DNA of 64,000 nt from Serinus canaria (taxonomy: Eukaryota > Chordata > Aves > Passeriformes > Fringillidae), in contig NC_066333.1 in assembly GCF_022539315.1 (NCBI RefSeq), positions 7,077,501 through 7,141,500 of the forward strand, in the 5' to 3' direction. This document shows, piece by piece, positions 13,201 to 28,200 of this stretch. The notes under the pieces are model-generated. The model ran no database searches and was not told the DNA's origin. It worked only from the letters and a program-made list of their open reading frames with translations. The stretch's first letter is position 1. Each line of letters begins with the position of its first letter. Position numbers and translations under genes: made by a program.

Positions 13201-16200
13201 GCTGGGCTGGCACTGAGTTGTGTCTGCTGGGCTGTCTGGCTCCCCAGAGCTGCAGGAGGGCACAGTGGGCTCTGTCTGGCTGTCCCCAGAGAGCCAAGCT
13301 GTGTGCTGGCGGGTTAGCAAACACCAGCCATGAATGCTGAGCTCCTGCAGCTCAGGGCTGGGGAATGTGTGGCAGCAGGGAACTGAATAAATAACCCAAC
13401 ATGGATTATTCAAATAGGAACACTGGGTTTTCTTGAGGCTAATTAAGGAAAAGCTCCAAAACTAAGAACGGGAGGGAGGCCTCCCTCTGCCTGGAGTCCT
13501 AAGCTGCTAAAGCAGCCTTGCAGAACTAATTAGTTGGAGTTCTTGTGCCATGTGGGTGGGATTCAGCATTTGGATTTTTAAGAGCTTTTTACCCAATTTT
13601 TGACTCTACTGTTTACCACTCTCTGCACAGGATTCCAGCTGGAAAAATATTACGAGAGGAAAATTTCTCCTTGGCTGCATTTTGCCCCCCATAGTAGTTG
13701 CAAAGGGGTTGGGAGGGACAAAGTCTGATAGACAGAGTTTCCAAGGCCTCAGTCTGTGGATTCTACAGTTTGAGTGGGATTGGTAAAGTGACAGTGGAAA
13801 AAAAAATAGCAATTTACAGAATTTGTTCTAGAAGCTTCTGTCACTACTGTCCACAGGCATGTACTGTACTGACAGCTGATATTTTATATTTTTTAAACTC
13901 TTCTAATCTAGTTGTAGTGCTTAGAAGCTCTCAGAGTTGCTCAGTTTTTCTTGGACAGAGCAACTTAGGTGACCACAATCTGTTGTTGTAAATAGGAAGT
14001 GAATGTGGATAGTTGTGATCTGAAACTGTACATCTGTATCTTCTTGATACCTTCCTGATAAACAGCAGAGAGCAGACATGCCTTTCAGTTGTGATTGACC
14101 ACCTTGCCCACAAACAAGGCAGAGTATTTTTCTCTTCTGTTGGTGTCCTCTGAAGGACGGGGGCAGAGATCTGTTATTTTTTGGTTTTACTTTGGAGGTG
14201 GTTAATCACTGTACCGCAGCCTGTGCAAATGAAAGGACAAATAGGCAAAGTTGAAAGTGTATTGACATGATGTGAGATAGATAAGCTGTGTGAGAATAAA
14301 GATATCAGGCTTGAATCTCCGTTACTGTCGTAGGGAACACAGCATTCTGTGTCTGGGGCTGCCCGATCCATCCAGCCAAGTCATTCCATTATTGATGGTT
14401 GTGCACACACACCTGCAGAGAGCTGCAGCAGCTTTCAATGAGCATTTAATGTGCTCATGATATTCCTACAGATAGTCATGTACTGAGCCTTAAAATGTGT
14501 GGCCAACAGCAAAAGGCAACGTTGTATCATGTGAATTTCTCCTGGTTTAACGGGGGTAATGAGCCCAGTGTGGCTCATGTCCATGGCCAGATGGGTCCCA
14601 GACTCGTGCTGTGGTCTGGGACTTCAGCTGACCCTGAAGGAATTGGGGCTTCACCAAGCAGGTACATGGGAGGTGAGCAGAGGGTCTGGGAGAAGAGCAG
14701 GATGAGAGGGATGAAGCTGATGACAGCAGGAGTGAAGGAGCAAGTTTGGAAGTAGAATGAAAACAGGGCTATATATAATTATTTAATTTACATCTCTACA
14801 CTAAGGGTGTATTTTATGTCATATCTTTATCAAAACCAAGATGGTTTGTCAAGGTAGCAGCCACCAACAGAAAGCTTAGAAATGTCTCTTAGAATTAAAC
14901 TAAATTTTCTTTGTCGTTTAGAAAGTACTTCTTAGTGCTCAGTCCCTCAGTCTTGCCTTAGTAACTTATCTGCAATTTAGCCAAAAGAGAGGAAAACAGG
15001 CTTGTCCTGTCAGCTCCTGGGGCACTGACAGCCAGTTATTGCTTTGGCTGTAGAGCTGTGTGGGGTTTGAGGAGATGCAGCCCGGGGGATGTGTCACTCC
15101 CGGGGGATGTGTCAGGGATATTCTCTGTTGCTCAGGGAAAATGATGTGTGGCTTTCCCAGCTATGAACTGAGGAGCATGTGTGTGCACAGAGACAAATAG
15201 AGTCCAGGGAGCTCATGGGGATCTGCAGCTCTTGAGCCACAAAATGTTCTGTCCTGCAGCTATGCTGAGACTTATCTTGACCCTCAATAAAAGCTTTTGT
15301 CTCCTGTACAGAAAACAAGGTGAAACCAGACAACTCCATATGGCTCCCCAAAGCTTTTCTGTAGCTATTTCAGGGTAGATTTTTAATGATTTTTAAAATA
15401 TTTTTATGTTTCCTTGTCCTGCTGTTCCTAATGACCCCTGGAAACATAAGCTGTCTCTTTACTAAATCTTCTGGTTAATTAAACGGAACCATTTTATGCA
15501 CACTTTCCCAGGAAATCTAGTGTTCTGCTTTTACTGGTATTTTGGAAAGTTAGAGGCTATGTTCTGCTAATGTGGAAAGTACAAACAATGTCAGCACCTC
15601 TTTTTTTAAAAAAATAGATGTATCAAAAGAGTTGTCTAAGATGTAAAGGTGTTAAAAGGAGGAAAAGAATGATCAGTGAATAAAGTTGTAATTCAGAGTT
15701 TCCATGAACACTGAGGCCCCTCCACATTTGGTGATTCTCATGTTTGCTTGTCTGTGAATTAGTGTTCAGCTAAAAGTTCCCTCAATGAGCACAGATGAGA
15801 CTAAGATAAACTGCTTGCCCTCTGGCAGAATAAATATTTCAAATAAAATCAACTCCAGACAGTCCAGGCAAGCAGCTATTGATCTCTAAAAGCCTGAACT
15901 TAAACCCAATGAATATTCCAGAGCTCAGCCCTGCACAGCCTTCCTAAATGCTGATCAATATGCAATTACTTCCCCTGAAAACATTTCTGGTGTCATCTGG
16001 CCTAAGGAGTACTTTATTTTTAGCTCTCTGTAGTGGGGATGTGGGGGCTTTCAAACAACCCTTCTGCATAGCCCCTGGTTGCTGGGGGGAGCTCAGAGTT
16101 CAATTCTACACTCTACCCTCCTACCATGGGGTCAGAAGTGCCTGTGGCTGCACTGGGCAGGGTCCCTTCCTTTCAGGCTGGGGTGTTCATGCATAGGTAT

Positions 16201-19200
16201 TTTAGTTTGCCTGTTGTTAGGGGCTCATGAAGCTGGGTCTCTGCAGGGGAGTTGTTTTCCACATCTCTCTGGAGCCTTTGAGGAGCCCCTGCTGATGGAC
16301 GTGGGGTCTTGGTGGCTCAGTCTGCAGCTGTGCAGGATCAGATGAGACTGGCATGTGCTTGGGGTGAAAGGTGGTGAGGCTTGTGACTGTCCTGTCCCAG
16401 AGGGAATGTCCTAGGCTGGCCTTTGGGGACACTGGTGGCTTATGTTCTCCAAGCTCATATTAGCTCCTACTGATACTCACTTGGTCTGGGCTGTATTATT
16501 GAGCAGTTTTTCAGTTCAGTTTCAGTTTTCCCCTGGATGGATTATAAATTCCTCTGGTTTGGTTTGTGAGGTACAGGGCAGTTGGAGATAATTTTCAGGG
16601 CCATCCTGTGTTACTGGTGTGAGTTACCACCATTGACATTCTGAACTGGCATTAAAGCAGAACAGCCCAGAGTCTGTCAGCCTCCTTCCATTGTGTGGTT
16701 CCTGGTGATGGGGTTTCATTAAAACTGACCCAGCTGTGCTCACCAAATGTACTCCTTTATTAAATTAAACTGTTTTTAGATTGAAATCCTGATCTTTTTG
16801 GAGATAGTATTTGCCTTTTGTATCCAACCCAGCCCCCCTTCTGTTTTGTAAAGGAGTGAAAAAATATCTTCTTCAGTAGCCAAGAAATAAGTAAATAAAA
16901 CCATGACAATAAAATACATAAAATGAAATAAAAATAAAAAATACAAAGAAATAAAAGACATTAAAAAAGAAATAACCAAGACAATATTCTCAGCCACAGT
17001 TTTGCAAAGAGTTACTATTGATACAATGTTTTGGCTCCTAGGAGAGAAATCTTGCTTAGAGCTTGTGCTCAGACTCTTCATCTTGTCCTTGTCATGTTCC
17101 TTTCCTTGTCTCTTTAAAGTAGGGTTTTCCAAAGCTCCTCATGTCCCTGTACAATTTAATTTGCCTCTTCTCACAGAGAGAAGAAGATTTCCCGCAGCAG
17201 TGCCCTGAAGGTGCTGGACCACGCCATGATTGGACCAGAGGGCACAGACAACTGTCACAAGTTTGTGGACATCCTTGGGCTGAGAACCATCTTCCCTCTC
17301 TTCATGAAATCACCCAAAAAGATAAAGAAAGTTGGAACAACTGAAAAGGAACACGAAGGTGGGTGTGCTCCCAGATCCTTCTAATTGCTATGGAGAATGG
17401 ACAGCCAGTGTCTGAAAAGTACCTGCAGGGAGGAGGGAAGGGCTCAGCACCCATCTTTGCAGCTTTCAGGTCTGGGTGTCCAGCCTGCTGCTCCTATCAC
17501 AGCTGGCTGTTGAGGGCACACTTGTCCTGCTTGTTTTGGTATCAGCAGCTCCTGGCAATTCCATTTCATGTGCTGTTAATAAGTTATTTTACTCCTGTAG
17601 AGTCTGTTGTTTGAAGCTCTTACTCTGATGCAAAACTCTTTTGAAAAGAGTAATGAGGCAACTACAAATGTCACCTCAAAAGCAGTGTTTTCATGGCTCT
17701 GAGCACTGAAGTGTGACTGGATGAACATCAGGCACTGCAGAAATAAACTGCATTGCTTTTGAAGTTGCCTTTTTTTTTCCTTTTTTTAACTCTCTACCCT
17801 GGAAAACTGCTTTAACAGAGATCTGCTCTGGAATAAAACTACTCTTACTGTGGGACCTTACACTGAGCTGAGTGGTCAGTCCCTCCTGCTCCTGGTAACA
17901 CTGCCTTTCCCATTTTGTTGGGAAACAAAATAAACTATGGACTATGTCTTGGAAGAAACTTTAAATACTGCCAGTGATGGTTAAGGTTTTGTGCCAGTTC
18001 ATTGCTCAGCTCAATTCTACAGAGGGTGAATGTTGTCAAAAGCTGAAGAGGTGTGAGTGGGTCTCACACATGCCTAGGATCCGTCCTGAACTCCTGCAGC
18101 AAGCCAAGGGAAAGTGGAAGGAAATAGTAAAAACAAGGAAGCTTGAAACCAAATCCCCTGCTTTGGGACTGTCCTGGCAGCTCAGGTGGGACTCATGTGT
18201 CCTGCCAAGGCCAGGAGGGAGGTGCTGTCCCTGCAGAGCCCTCTGGGTGCTGGCTGGGACTGAGCAGCTCCTTTCTCTGGCAGAGCTGCTGAGCTGGGCA
18301 CAGCTGCTTATTCTCCCTCCTAAGGACAAGGAATGGGCAGTGGCATGGGCTGGGCATGTGTGGCAGTGGCTGCTTTCCTGGCACGGGTGGAGAGCAGGGG
18401 CTCACCTGTCACCCAACCCCAGAGCAATTCACACACCTGCTAACAGTTCTGGTCACTTTATCTGCCTTGTGTTGCTTGTCTTGGATAGATAATGGTGAGG
18501 GGGAAATTGTGGTCTGGGGTTTATTCAATGGACTTGCAGAGCTAGGTTTGGTTTCTGTAGGCTATGTAATAAAATTGCAGGTTTATGTAATAAAATACAC
18601 AGTTATGCTTCAATGGATTTAGGGGAGGTTTAGAAATTTTCATTTGCAGTGTGAAAATGAGGTTTGTTTAATTCTTCTTACTGAGAGAAAGCTTTAGCTG
18701 GAATGGGAGGTTCTGGGTAGAGTCTGAGTCTGTAGTTCATGCCATTGACTTAATTTTTCAGTTTTGGAAAGTGAGCTAATCTCTGTCTCATCTGCTTCTT
18801 CTGGAGACTGCAGCTGATACCTGTGGGCAGTCCTGGCTGCTGTGAGGATTAGTCTGGAAAGCCCTGACAGGGTCAGTTCCTGACTATTTCTGTGATAGCA
18901 TGAAAAGGCAATCTGGCCTCAGGAGAATGAAGTGATCCATGCAAACAGGCTTTGTATCACATCTCCGTCTCATTATCATGCTGAAGAAATGGAGAACATT
19001 AAGATGAGTCCAGAAATCAGTTCTATTAAAATAAACTCTCCCTAAAAGACTGTGGTAGTAAGTCCAATTTTCTTTGTTTTGCATCACTGGGCAGGTGAGT
19101 TACTGAATTTCTAACGACAGGAGGTAATAGAGATGTTCAGCAGGGTTCCCTGGGGCCTGTCAGCCATTGTCCTGACACGGTGTAAGCAGCACAGTGTGTG

Positions 19201-22200
19201 CTTTACTCTGCTCAGTGTTGCCCCAACCATGCAGTGGTTGCTCCTGGGGGGAACCTGGCACAGGCTCCTGGGTGCCTCTGGCTTTAAGGGAAATGGTGCA
19301 GGTGTGGTATGATGGAACTGGTTCCCTGTGTGCCATTCTGGTCTTAAGAACATGCTGCTTTTTGCTTATCTCTTTGTTTATTGATCAAAAAGAAATCTCA
19401 TGTTCAGTCTGCATCTTTTCTCATAAAAACCTTATCCTGTGTTCAATCTGTTTTAAAAAAAATAATTAGAACAATGTTGTAATAGGAGAGCTTTCATGTG
19501 CATGCCAAATGGAGGAAGAGATTCCTTTAAAGGATTCTTTGGCATGGCTTTGCAGCAGTGGCATCAGTATTTCTTTAAAGCAGCTCTGAGGAGCTGGGCT
19601 GTGCTTGCCCTCTCTGCATTACTGCTGGGATGGTGTTGGGCTGGGCAACCCCAGGCTGTGCTGTAAACCACAAAACCCTCAGTGGGCTCTGAAACCTGGG
19701 CTCTAATTACAGCTGCCTAAAGGCCAGCCTTGCTAAAATCCTCCAGCACTGGGTGAGGTTCCAAACAGCTCTGCTGAAGGGTTTGTCCTGCCTGTCCCTC
19801 TGTCTCTTTGTGTGCAGTGGCTGAAGTGCCACCAGGCTGGGGGTCCTGGCACCCACTGTGGCTCCAGGTACTTCACCTGTCCCAGAACATCCAATGCTCA
19901 ATCTCCACAGCACCAAATCTTTTGTATGTGTCTGATGATTGTAGGAAAATATCCCCTTGTCTTTATTTTATAGCAGTGTTGCTATTTACATAAGAGATAG
20001 TCTATAAAACCATGTTTGTTTTATTGTCTCTAAGGCAGTGTTCTGAATGTGACAAAATAATAAATACCCCAGTAAAAAAAAATCTCAATGTGACTTGCTG
20101 AGCTTTTATTTATTGCAGAAATTTATAATCCAAATTAAATTTGATAAAAGTAACTTCTCTGTAATGTATTTCTTCCTTTCTAAATGCTAGCATAAAGGTG
20201 TCAGTGCTGGTTAGCTACATTTTAAACACTGTCAGTGTTTAAAAATTATTTTACTCTAGGGAGCCTGTGAACAATTTAAATCCAAACTGCACGTATTTAT
20301 GCTTTATGTACACTATGTAATTAGGGAAAAAGAAAGGGAAAATTTCTTAACCATCTTTATGGATGATCTGAGCCTGAAGATTGGGCCTGTGGTGTCTAAC
20401 TGAGTGCACATTATCTACACTTGAATTTTGCCTGTGTTTGTACAGATCATTATATTAGGATATTAGATTTGGGAGAAAAAACTCATTGGAAGCAATTTCC
20501 CTTTTTCTGAGGCAGTGAAGCAACTCAAAGCAGAAATATTTTGCAGCTGAAGACAGAAACGGCTTAGAGTTTTCCTTTGTCTGTGAATTTGCAGTACTCA
20601 TGTGAGTGCCCAACTGGTTTGGACAGCCACAAAGAGAACCAGCCTGGCTGTGTAGGAGGTGTTGTGGTTGTGTATTGTGAGCTGGTTGAACAGCAGTGGC
20701 CCTTTAATGTCTGTGATTGAAGGGAGTGCACAGAAATCTGCCTCTGGGTGGTTCTTGGCATAAATAGAGGGTAAGATTTTAAATAACACTTGTGTGTGGT
20801 GACTTTTGAAATGTGGGGATTGCTCTATGAGCATCTGCATTCCCAAAACCTTCCTGCTGCAGAGTTGAGAGTTGGGGTGTCCCCCTGTCCATGAGGGTGC
20901 AGCAGCTCTCAGCACAGTCAAGTCACAGCATTGGATGCTGGTTTAAAATTCTTGAACAGTCTTAGTGAGCTAAAAATGGAGAAAACACAAATTCTTCCTG
21001 AATTAGAGAGTCTGTAGTGAAGCAATCATAGCTGGCTCGACAGGCTGTATATCCTCCTGCTCTTTCTCAGGATGGTTATTTGCAGCTGAGTTTTGCTCAC
21101 TTGGAGAGTGTAATGAACTATAAAAGGATGTTTGTCCAATTCATCTTCATTTAAAAGCCTTCTCTTGTCTTAGATGTCGGTTTTACTTAGGAATGCTTAA
21201 TTTGATAACCTGAGAATTAGTTCAGCCAGTTTCCAAAGGAGAATTCCTATTGCTGGGGGTGTTTTGCTTGTTACTCTCTATCAATAACAAGGCCTCTTTT
21301 GGAGATCCTCAGCTACACCCTCCCTTTAAAAACAACAACAAAATCCATTTCTTAGTAAATATACTCTTACTCCTTTGTGACATGCACTAAAGGCAGCAGA
21401 GCCCTTGGAATGAATGTCTGCCTCAGAGCCAGGTTCCCTGGGCGTGGGGAAGTGAAAAGGCAGCAGCAGAAACATGGCCTGATAAGGAGTTATTGGTATT
21501 ATCTGAGCATCCTCTGTCAGCCAGCAGAAAGTGTTTTTCTTCTGGTGGTCTTGAGGAGTGAGCACCCAGGGAAGGCATCAGTCTGTTTAAGCAGAATTTT
21601 ATTATGCCAATTTGTTATTTCACCATCACCCTCCGACAGGAACCTGTGATTTGAGTGAGCCATGATGCTGAGAACAGAGTTAAATTTATCTCAATTAAAG
21701 TGAGCGTGCTCTGTTGCAAGAAAATCAGCAAAATAAACTTTCTCAGTCAATAGAAAGAATTTTGTTTTATGTTCAGCTTGATGACTGGATCCAGCTCACC
21801 ATGGCTGTTGCATGTGGAGCTTTTCCAGCCCTCCCAGGACCCCCTTCACCTATCCATAAAATTGGTGCTTCTTGCTTGTTCTCAGTATTTTAAGATAAGA
21901 TTTTTCTTGGCAAAATGAGTGATACTTCAGTGGGTTACTCTTCTGAAATGTAGATTATTAATGCACGTGGAAACAAGTCAGGTTATCAGATGATACACCA
22001 CTGGAACAGCATGTCCCAGTGCCACCTGTAATACTGGCATGGACCAGTGGCTTCATCCAAGTTTCCCTGAAGCCACAGAGTTGTGTGTCTAGGAGGGGTA
22101 GAAGTATCTCAAAGAGCTGGCTGGCTTTTTTCTAGTATTTTCCTGCTTCTAATTAGAAACTACATTTTATTTTAAGTGTTCTTTACAAGACAGAGGGCTC

Positions 22201-25200
22201 TTAAATGTGTTCTGCTGGGTTCACCAGATCATCCTGCTTGGCCTTCAATGGGCTGCTGTCCCTGGCATCCAGAACTGCCCACTGTCCCTTTCCAGCAAGA
22301 TGATGCTTGCCTCCTCTTCCTCACTGTTGAGCTTCCTCCCGTGCCAGGCAAATGTCCATTATAATGAGATGTAAAAAGAAAAAAAAAAAAAAAAAAGCAG
22401 GGGGTGGGGATAATAAAGGCAGAGGAGTGTAGTGTTACAGCTTGATTTGACAGGACCTCCTGCTGTTGCAGCTGCCAGTGCCAGCCATGGAATAGATTAA
22501 TCTGTATTCCAACATGCCGAGCTGAAGTCAAGATCGATCTAATTAGGGTGTTTTAAACACTGCTTGCATGCTGAAGTCTCTGTGCCTGTCTGGAGAGGGA
22601 AAGGCTCCCAAGAGCTTGAGGTGATGCTGGGCCAAGCAGGACCCTGGTGCTGCTGCAGGAAGCACATGGAATGTGACCTCCTAGAGCCAGGGGTGTGTCT
22701 GGGATGGTGCCCTGCAGGATTGCGTTCGGGGGGAGTGGCAGGGCTTGCAGCAGCAGTGCTACTGGCTGGTGAGAGAGAAGCCTCCCATCTTCCCACATCT
22801 GTGAATTTAGGGAATTTTGGGGATGTTTGCATGAAAAAAGTTGCTCTTGATGCATAGTAGCTGCCAGCTGGCACCTGTTATTTCTGTGGAGGCACCTTTG
22901 TGGTGCTTCAGCACAGCTTGATTTGGTGTTTGCTTCTCAAAGGAATCACATTTAATCATTCTTTGAAATAGGGCTCTTCTGCAACCTCTGCCTCTGGCCT
23001 TGTCTGTGCCCTCAGTGATGCCTTTTGTGGAGGGGATGTGGACTTTGGCTGAGTGTTACATTCCTATGGAGAATCTCCCAGAATATTCTGTGGCAGGGAG
23101 GCTGCCTGTGGCTTCACCCTGGGGCAATGCACAGCTCATGGCCTCTGTCTGCACTGAGATCAAAGCCAGGCAGCTGCAGGTTCTGTGTTCTGGGGACTCA
23201 AAACAGCATCAGCTACTCACCATTTCCCAAAGGAAATCCAACTCTGAGCAAATATTGTGATTACAGCTTTTAAAATGTTGCCCATGTGAGACAGAGATTG
23301 GGTCAGTCCGTGGTAAAATGGTGAGACCCCATCTGTGGGAACCTGCACCCCAGGGTTAGTGTTTCTCCCTTCCCATGGCTGTGCAAACACTTTAATCCGC
23401 TGAATCATGGACTCAGCCTCTCATTCCATCAAGCTTTGCCCTCATTTTGGCCAGTGCCCTTGCCTGTGGATGTTGGTATTTATTGGGCCAGGACTTGCAT
23501 TATCAGGCATAACCTTGATTTTGGGGTGCAGCATAAAGCACACTAGTGTGTTATTTTTCAGGAAGCTGATAAAAAACCAGTTTAGATAGTTCAGAAATAT
23601 TTCTGTAAAGTATTTCTTTGAACATTTTGACCAGGCAACTGAATATTTCCTGGATTTTCTGCAGTGATATGTTGAAAGAATAACCTTGTTCTCAAAACCT
23701 CTGTGTCAGCTCCTTTAGACTTGTCAGTAGTTTTAAAGATTTTATTGATAAAATGGATAAATATCTGCATGCAACCACCAAAGCAAAAATGATGGCTAAA
23801 ATACATTTCCTAGTAAAGGAATATTGGAAAAAAGCAATGAAGATAGATCATTGGTGAGAATACTGCTACTAAAATGCTGCATCAACACTTCCAAAAAAAG
23901 AAGGTTGGGGGGAAAAAATAGTGTGACATACAGAATGCTGACTTCTTCCTAAACCAGTAGAACATATGTTGGCATATGGGGAAAAAAAATCTTCATTTCG
24001 TTGAATTTCTTTCTCCTTAAGAAAATGGGAACTTGCAAGAACTTGAAGGTTTTTACGGTGCTTTTAATGTCAACAGTTAATTTGGTGTAGCTTTTTGTGG
24101 AGTAGCAGTTTGTGTGCAGTGGGAGCGTGCTCTGACGCCCCCGGAGCCATCGTTCACCCCCGTGGGGCTGTCGGAATGACGGAGCAGCCACACGGTGTGG
24201 CCACCAGATAAACCTGTTATCTGCCTGCTCCTCCTGCCAGCCACGCTCCCAATCTCCTTGGAACATGAAAAATTGACACCACCTCAGGCAGAAATCTGTT
24301 TCGAAAAGGAAGCTCCATTTATAAGGAGCTAATGAAATGGGGGGTGTTCATGTGCCTGTGCAGCCTCTCCTCGTGCTGCCCTTGTGCAGGATGCAGATAA
24401 TCCGTGCAGCAGGGAGCACAGGCATCCTGGCCAGGCACCCTGCGTGCCTTCACCTTCCAGGGCCCAGGCAGCTGGGAGCAGGAGCTCCCAGCAAATACAG
24501 TGGTGGCACTGGTTCTTTGTGCTGGACTGATAATCAGGGCTGCTGGTGGCTCTGGGCCAGTACTGAGGAAATGCATGGTGTGACAGCAATGAGATGGTGA
24601 TCCCTCTCCTCTGCACGCTGTGTTTCCCCCTCTGAAAATATCAGATCTTGAGGCCTCATTGCTCCCTACCACCATGGCTGAGGAACTGTTTATGGCCATT
24701 AATTTTCATCAGTCTTAATCAGCAAGATTACAGTGAGGACCTCTTGGTAAAGGAGGGTGGCTAAACCAGCAGGTCTGTGTTTGATGCAGTCATGCAGGTG
24801 GGAAGTTGTACTGACTGGTTTGGAAAGGGAAAGGGATTCAAGCCCTTCTCCTTTGCTTTGCACTGCTGTGCTTGGGCTTGAGGGGAGTGGCTCGGTCACC
24901 TCTCAGAGTGGTGGGACATTGACACAGGTGTCTCCTGTGTGCTTGCAGCCTTGAATTTTACTTGTCTCCTTGGATTGTGCTGAAAAATATGACCCCCAAG
25001 TGCAATTGAGAAGACTGTAACCATGTTTATTTTGTCATTTCTGGTTTGTTGAGGCCCATTATATATTCATTGATGGGACTTTCTTTAAATGAAAGTGGTT
25101 GGTTTGAGAATTTTTCCACTAGCTCATACCTCTTCAGTCTCTTCAGGAGTGCACTTATTCCCTTTCTCCAGCTCTCTTGTTTCAGTAACTGTCCCTGCTT

Positions 25201-28200
25201 TGGTGACCTGAGGGTCATTTGGGTGCTGGCTTTGAGTAGGGCTCCTTTAGGCACAAAAGAGGAGAAAACCAGAGTGAAACTTGTGCTTTATATAAGGTGC
25301 TTTAGGTCCCTGAGACAGAGGAGGACACCTCACTGGCAGGGCTGGAATGAGGAGCTATCTGTGCTTCCTGCAAATATGGCTTGTGGCTCTCACTGCTGCT
25401 GTGTCTCCTCTCACCATGATGGGAAGGAACCAGGGTTCTGCTTATCAACAGCTATGTGCTGGAGTGTTAATAGTGAATTTAATGGCATGTTACAGAGGGA
25501 AATAAGCTCCTCTTCCTGATCTCAGCATGCAATTTTCATTCTGTATTTCTAGAACATGTCTGTTCCATCCTGGCTTCCCTTCTGCGAAACCTGAGAGGGC
25601 AGCAGAGGACACGGTTACTGAATAAATTCACAGAGAATGACAGTGAGAAGGTGAGTGCTGAATGTGTCTCAGTCTCTGGGCTGCCAGGTTGGGAGGGTTC
25701 TTGCCCAGGGTGCCTGGTGCGCTCGCTGAGTTACAAAAAGCCATCCTCCTACCTGCCTGCAGAGACTTCTGCTGTCACAGACCTTTGTTCTCTCATTCAC
25801 ATTGTACCTACAAACTGCAAAACTGGGCATTTACTGCATGGCCTCCCCATCCCCTGTGCTCTTGTTTTCTGGTGCCCTTGCATGTGGTAGTAGCAATTCT
25901 GTCCTGGGTTGTGTCTCTGCTGAAACCTGGCCCTGGAAGACAATCTGCAGTATTACATTGTGCTGGCTATGAGATCAGGACAGTGTGGAAAGGTGCCAGT
26001 GTGTCTGGTGAAGCTCTTTTGCAGAGAGTTTAGCAGTTGCTATGGTACACATTTAACGTTCTCCACTCTTCTCCTAGAATGTTTCATTTTAGTGGTGTTT
26101 GCTCTGGGAAATTCTTCCCAAAATATTTACATGGTGGTGGATAGATCAAAGCTTCGCAGAAAAGAAATAGCTTTTGCAAACCAGGGATCCCAAGGGATTT
26201 GTAAATTCTGCCACTGGGAAAATACTGGTTCCTTAGTATTCCTCATTAGTGTGTTTTAAAGGTGTTTTTTATTACCTGTTCTACCAATTGTAGATAATTA
26301 CTAGACAGGATTTCAGCTGCCCTAACACAATTCAGAGGAGAGTGGGAGAGCTGGAACATCCAGCACAGATAGACAAGTCCACTGGGGAAACCTGGAGCCT
26401 GGAGGACCACAGCACAGAGAGTGAGCTGGGGAAACGTGTCTGTTTGCTGCCATTTATCTGGCACTGATGGGACTGTGTTCCCATATAGGGTGACATCCAA
26501 AAGCCTGCAGCCCCAGCGTGCTCATCCAACCAGCACTTGTACCCTTCTTCTGTAACACGTTCCTTCCCAGGAGGGACAGAGCTGCCTGTTGCTTTGTGAA
26601 GGCTGAAGCTGAGAGGAAAAGAAAATTGCAGGAAGGATTAAAGATGATTGCATTGTTCTTTTTTCTTGCTTATGTCTCTCTCTTCTGCCCTTGCAGGTTG
26701 ATCGGCTGATGGAACTGTATTTTAAGTATCTGGATGCAATGCAGGCAGCTGATAAGAAGATTGATGGGGAGAAACATGTATGTATTGCTTAAGTTTTGCC
26801 AGGTCATGTCTGTAACACCTCTGCACAGCCATGTCATCTGTACAGGATGTCTGGCTCAGCCAGTCACTGTTCTCAGGTGTGCCCTCATACGTGTGCTGTT
26901 TCCCTTAATTCCTATTGCCTCACTTTCCAAGTTCCAGGTAGCCTCAGATAAAGTGGGCCAAGAATTTCTCTACAAGTGCTTCTGGCTGTCTCTTTGAGTG
27001 AATTTTACTAGAAGTACCTAAGTCTGTCTGTGCTTCAATTTGCCTTCACTTTTACCTGGCCGCAGTCCTGCTTGGTTTGGCAGATGGAGAGCAGGTGAAA
27101 TGCAGAGAGACAATTACATGATAATGTGTAAGGCCTCCTACCCTGGTCTGCAGAGTTGTGATCAGCAATGAGAAAGTGTCTGTGTTGATGAGTTGGAGCA
27201 GCCAAGGGCTGTGTGCTCTCTGCACACCAGCAGTGAACGTTTGAGTGACATGAGCCTTGGTACCACACAGCACTTTCTTGGAACTGAAGCTGGAACAGAC
27301 CTTTTGAAAGGGAACGAGCGGCTGGAGTCAGGAAGCAGCTTGCAGAGCTGTTAGCCAGCTTGGCCAGCTTCCCACAAGATTATCTGTATCAGTGCTGGGG
27401 AGGGTGTGAGATTGATTAGCACCGACGGAGAGCAATGGCTGCAGCTGCCGTCGCGCACGCCGCGCTCTGCGTGCCACGGGCAGCAGCCCCCCGCCAGGCC
27501 CCGACAAACAGCTGCCTGCCCGCTGCCAAGGCTGCTTCTCCGGGCACTGCCAAACATTCCGAGGGCATCGGAGCACTGCCGCTGCTCAAAGAGGCGCGGG
27601 AGTGAGTGATGAATGGAGCTGCTTTTGCTGCCAGCTCTCAGGCTCCATATGGGCAGCGGCAGCGTCACCACTGAGCGGTGGCCTGGAGGAAAACAGCATT
27701 TACTCTTTCCTCCTTCCCTTCTGTGCTCTGTCCTTCCTCCTCAGGACAGGGCAAGAAATTATTTATTCTTTATGTTTTGTTGTTTTTCTGGGGGCTTTAG
27801 AACTCAAAAACCAGATTGGATTTTTTCAGTTGAAGCTTTGCAGTGTGTTGGAGCTGCTTGTACAGAGCCCTAAAATACCACATGCAGAGCAAGGGTCTGT
27901 GCCCTTTATCCAGGAACACCCTGGAGCAGTCTGCAAACGTTAACATCTGCCAGCACAAAGCAGGAGTGGAAGGAATTTGAGTGTGAAGAAGTTTTGTGGA
28001 AGCTTTTCAAATAATATCAACCCGTTTGTGTTTACTAAATGCATAAGAGAAGTAAAACTGTCAGATTCTCCTCCTGTATCCAAAATAAATGGACCTCAAT
28101 TCTTTACCTTCTATTAGAACTAATAACAGGATTTGGCAGAAGCATCTTGTGGGTACAACATATTGACCACAATAAAATATGATATTCAAGTTCATTCCTA

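Larger units (their letters stand above)
12666..17176 (+). other. CTNNBL1: CTNNBL1 intron 10
   Basis: A 4.5-kb GT-AG intron. It holds a spaced 16-nt direct repeat (15081-15096 and 15099-15114) and an A-rich low-complexity stretch near the 3' end (about 16885-16980). No further exon or RNA gene is supported. Confidence 0.85.

Noticed and set aside
22373..22396. Poly-A tail of a processed pseudogene.
   Set aside because: The sequence to the left shows no retrocopied coding frame and no target-site duplication that I can see.
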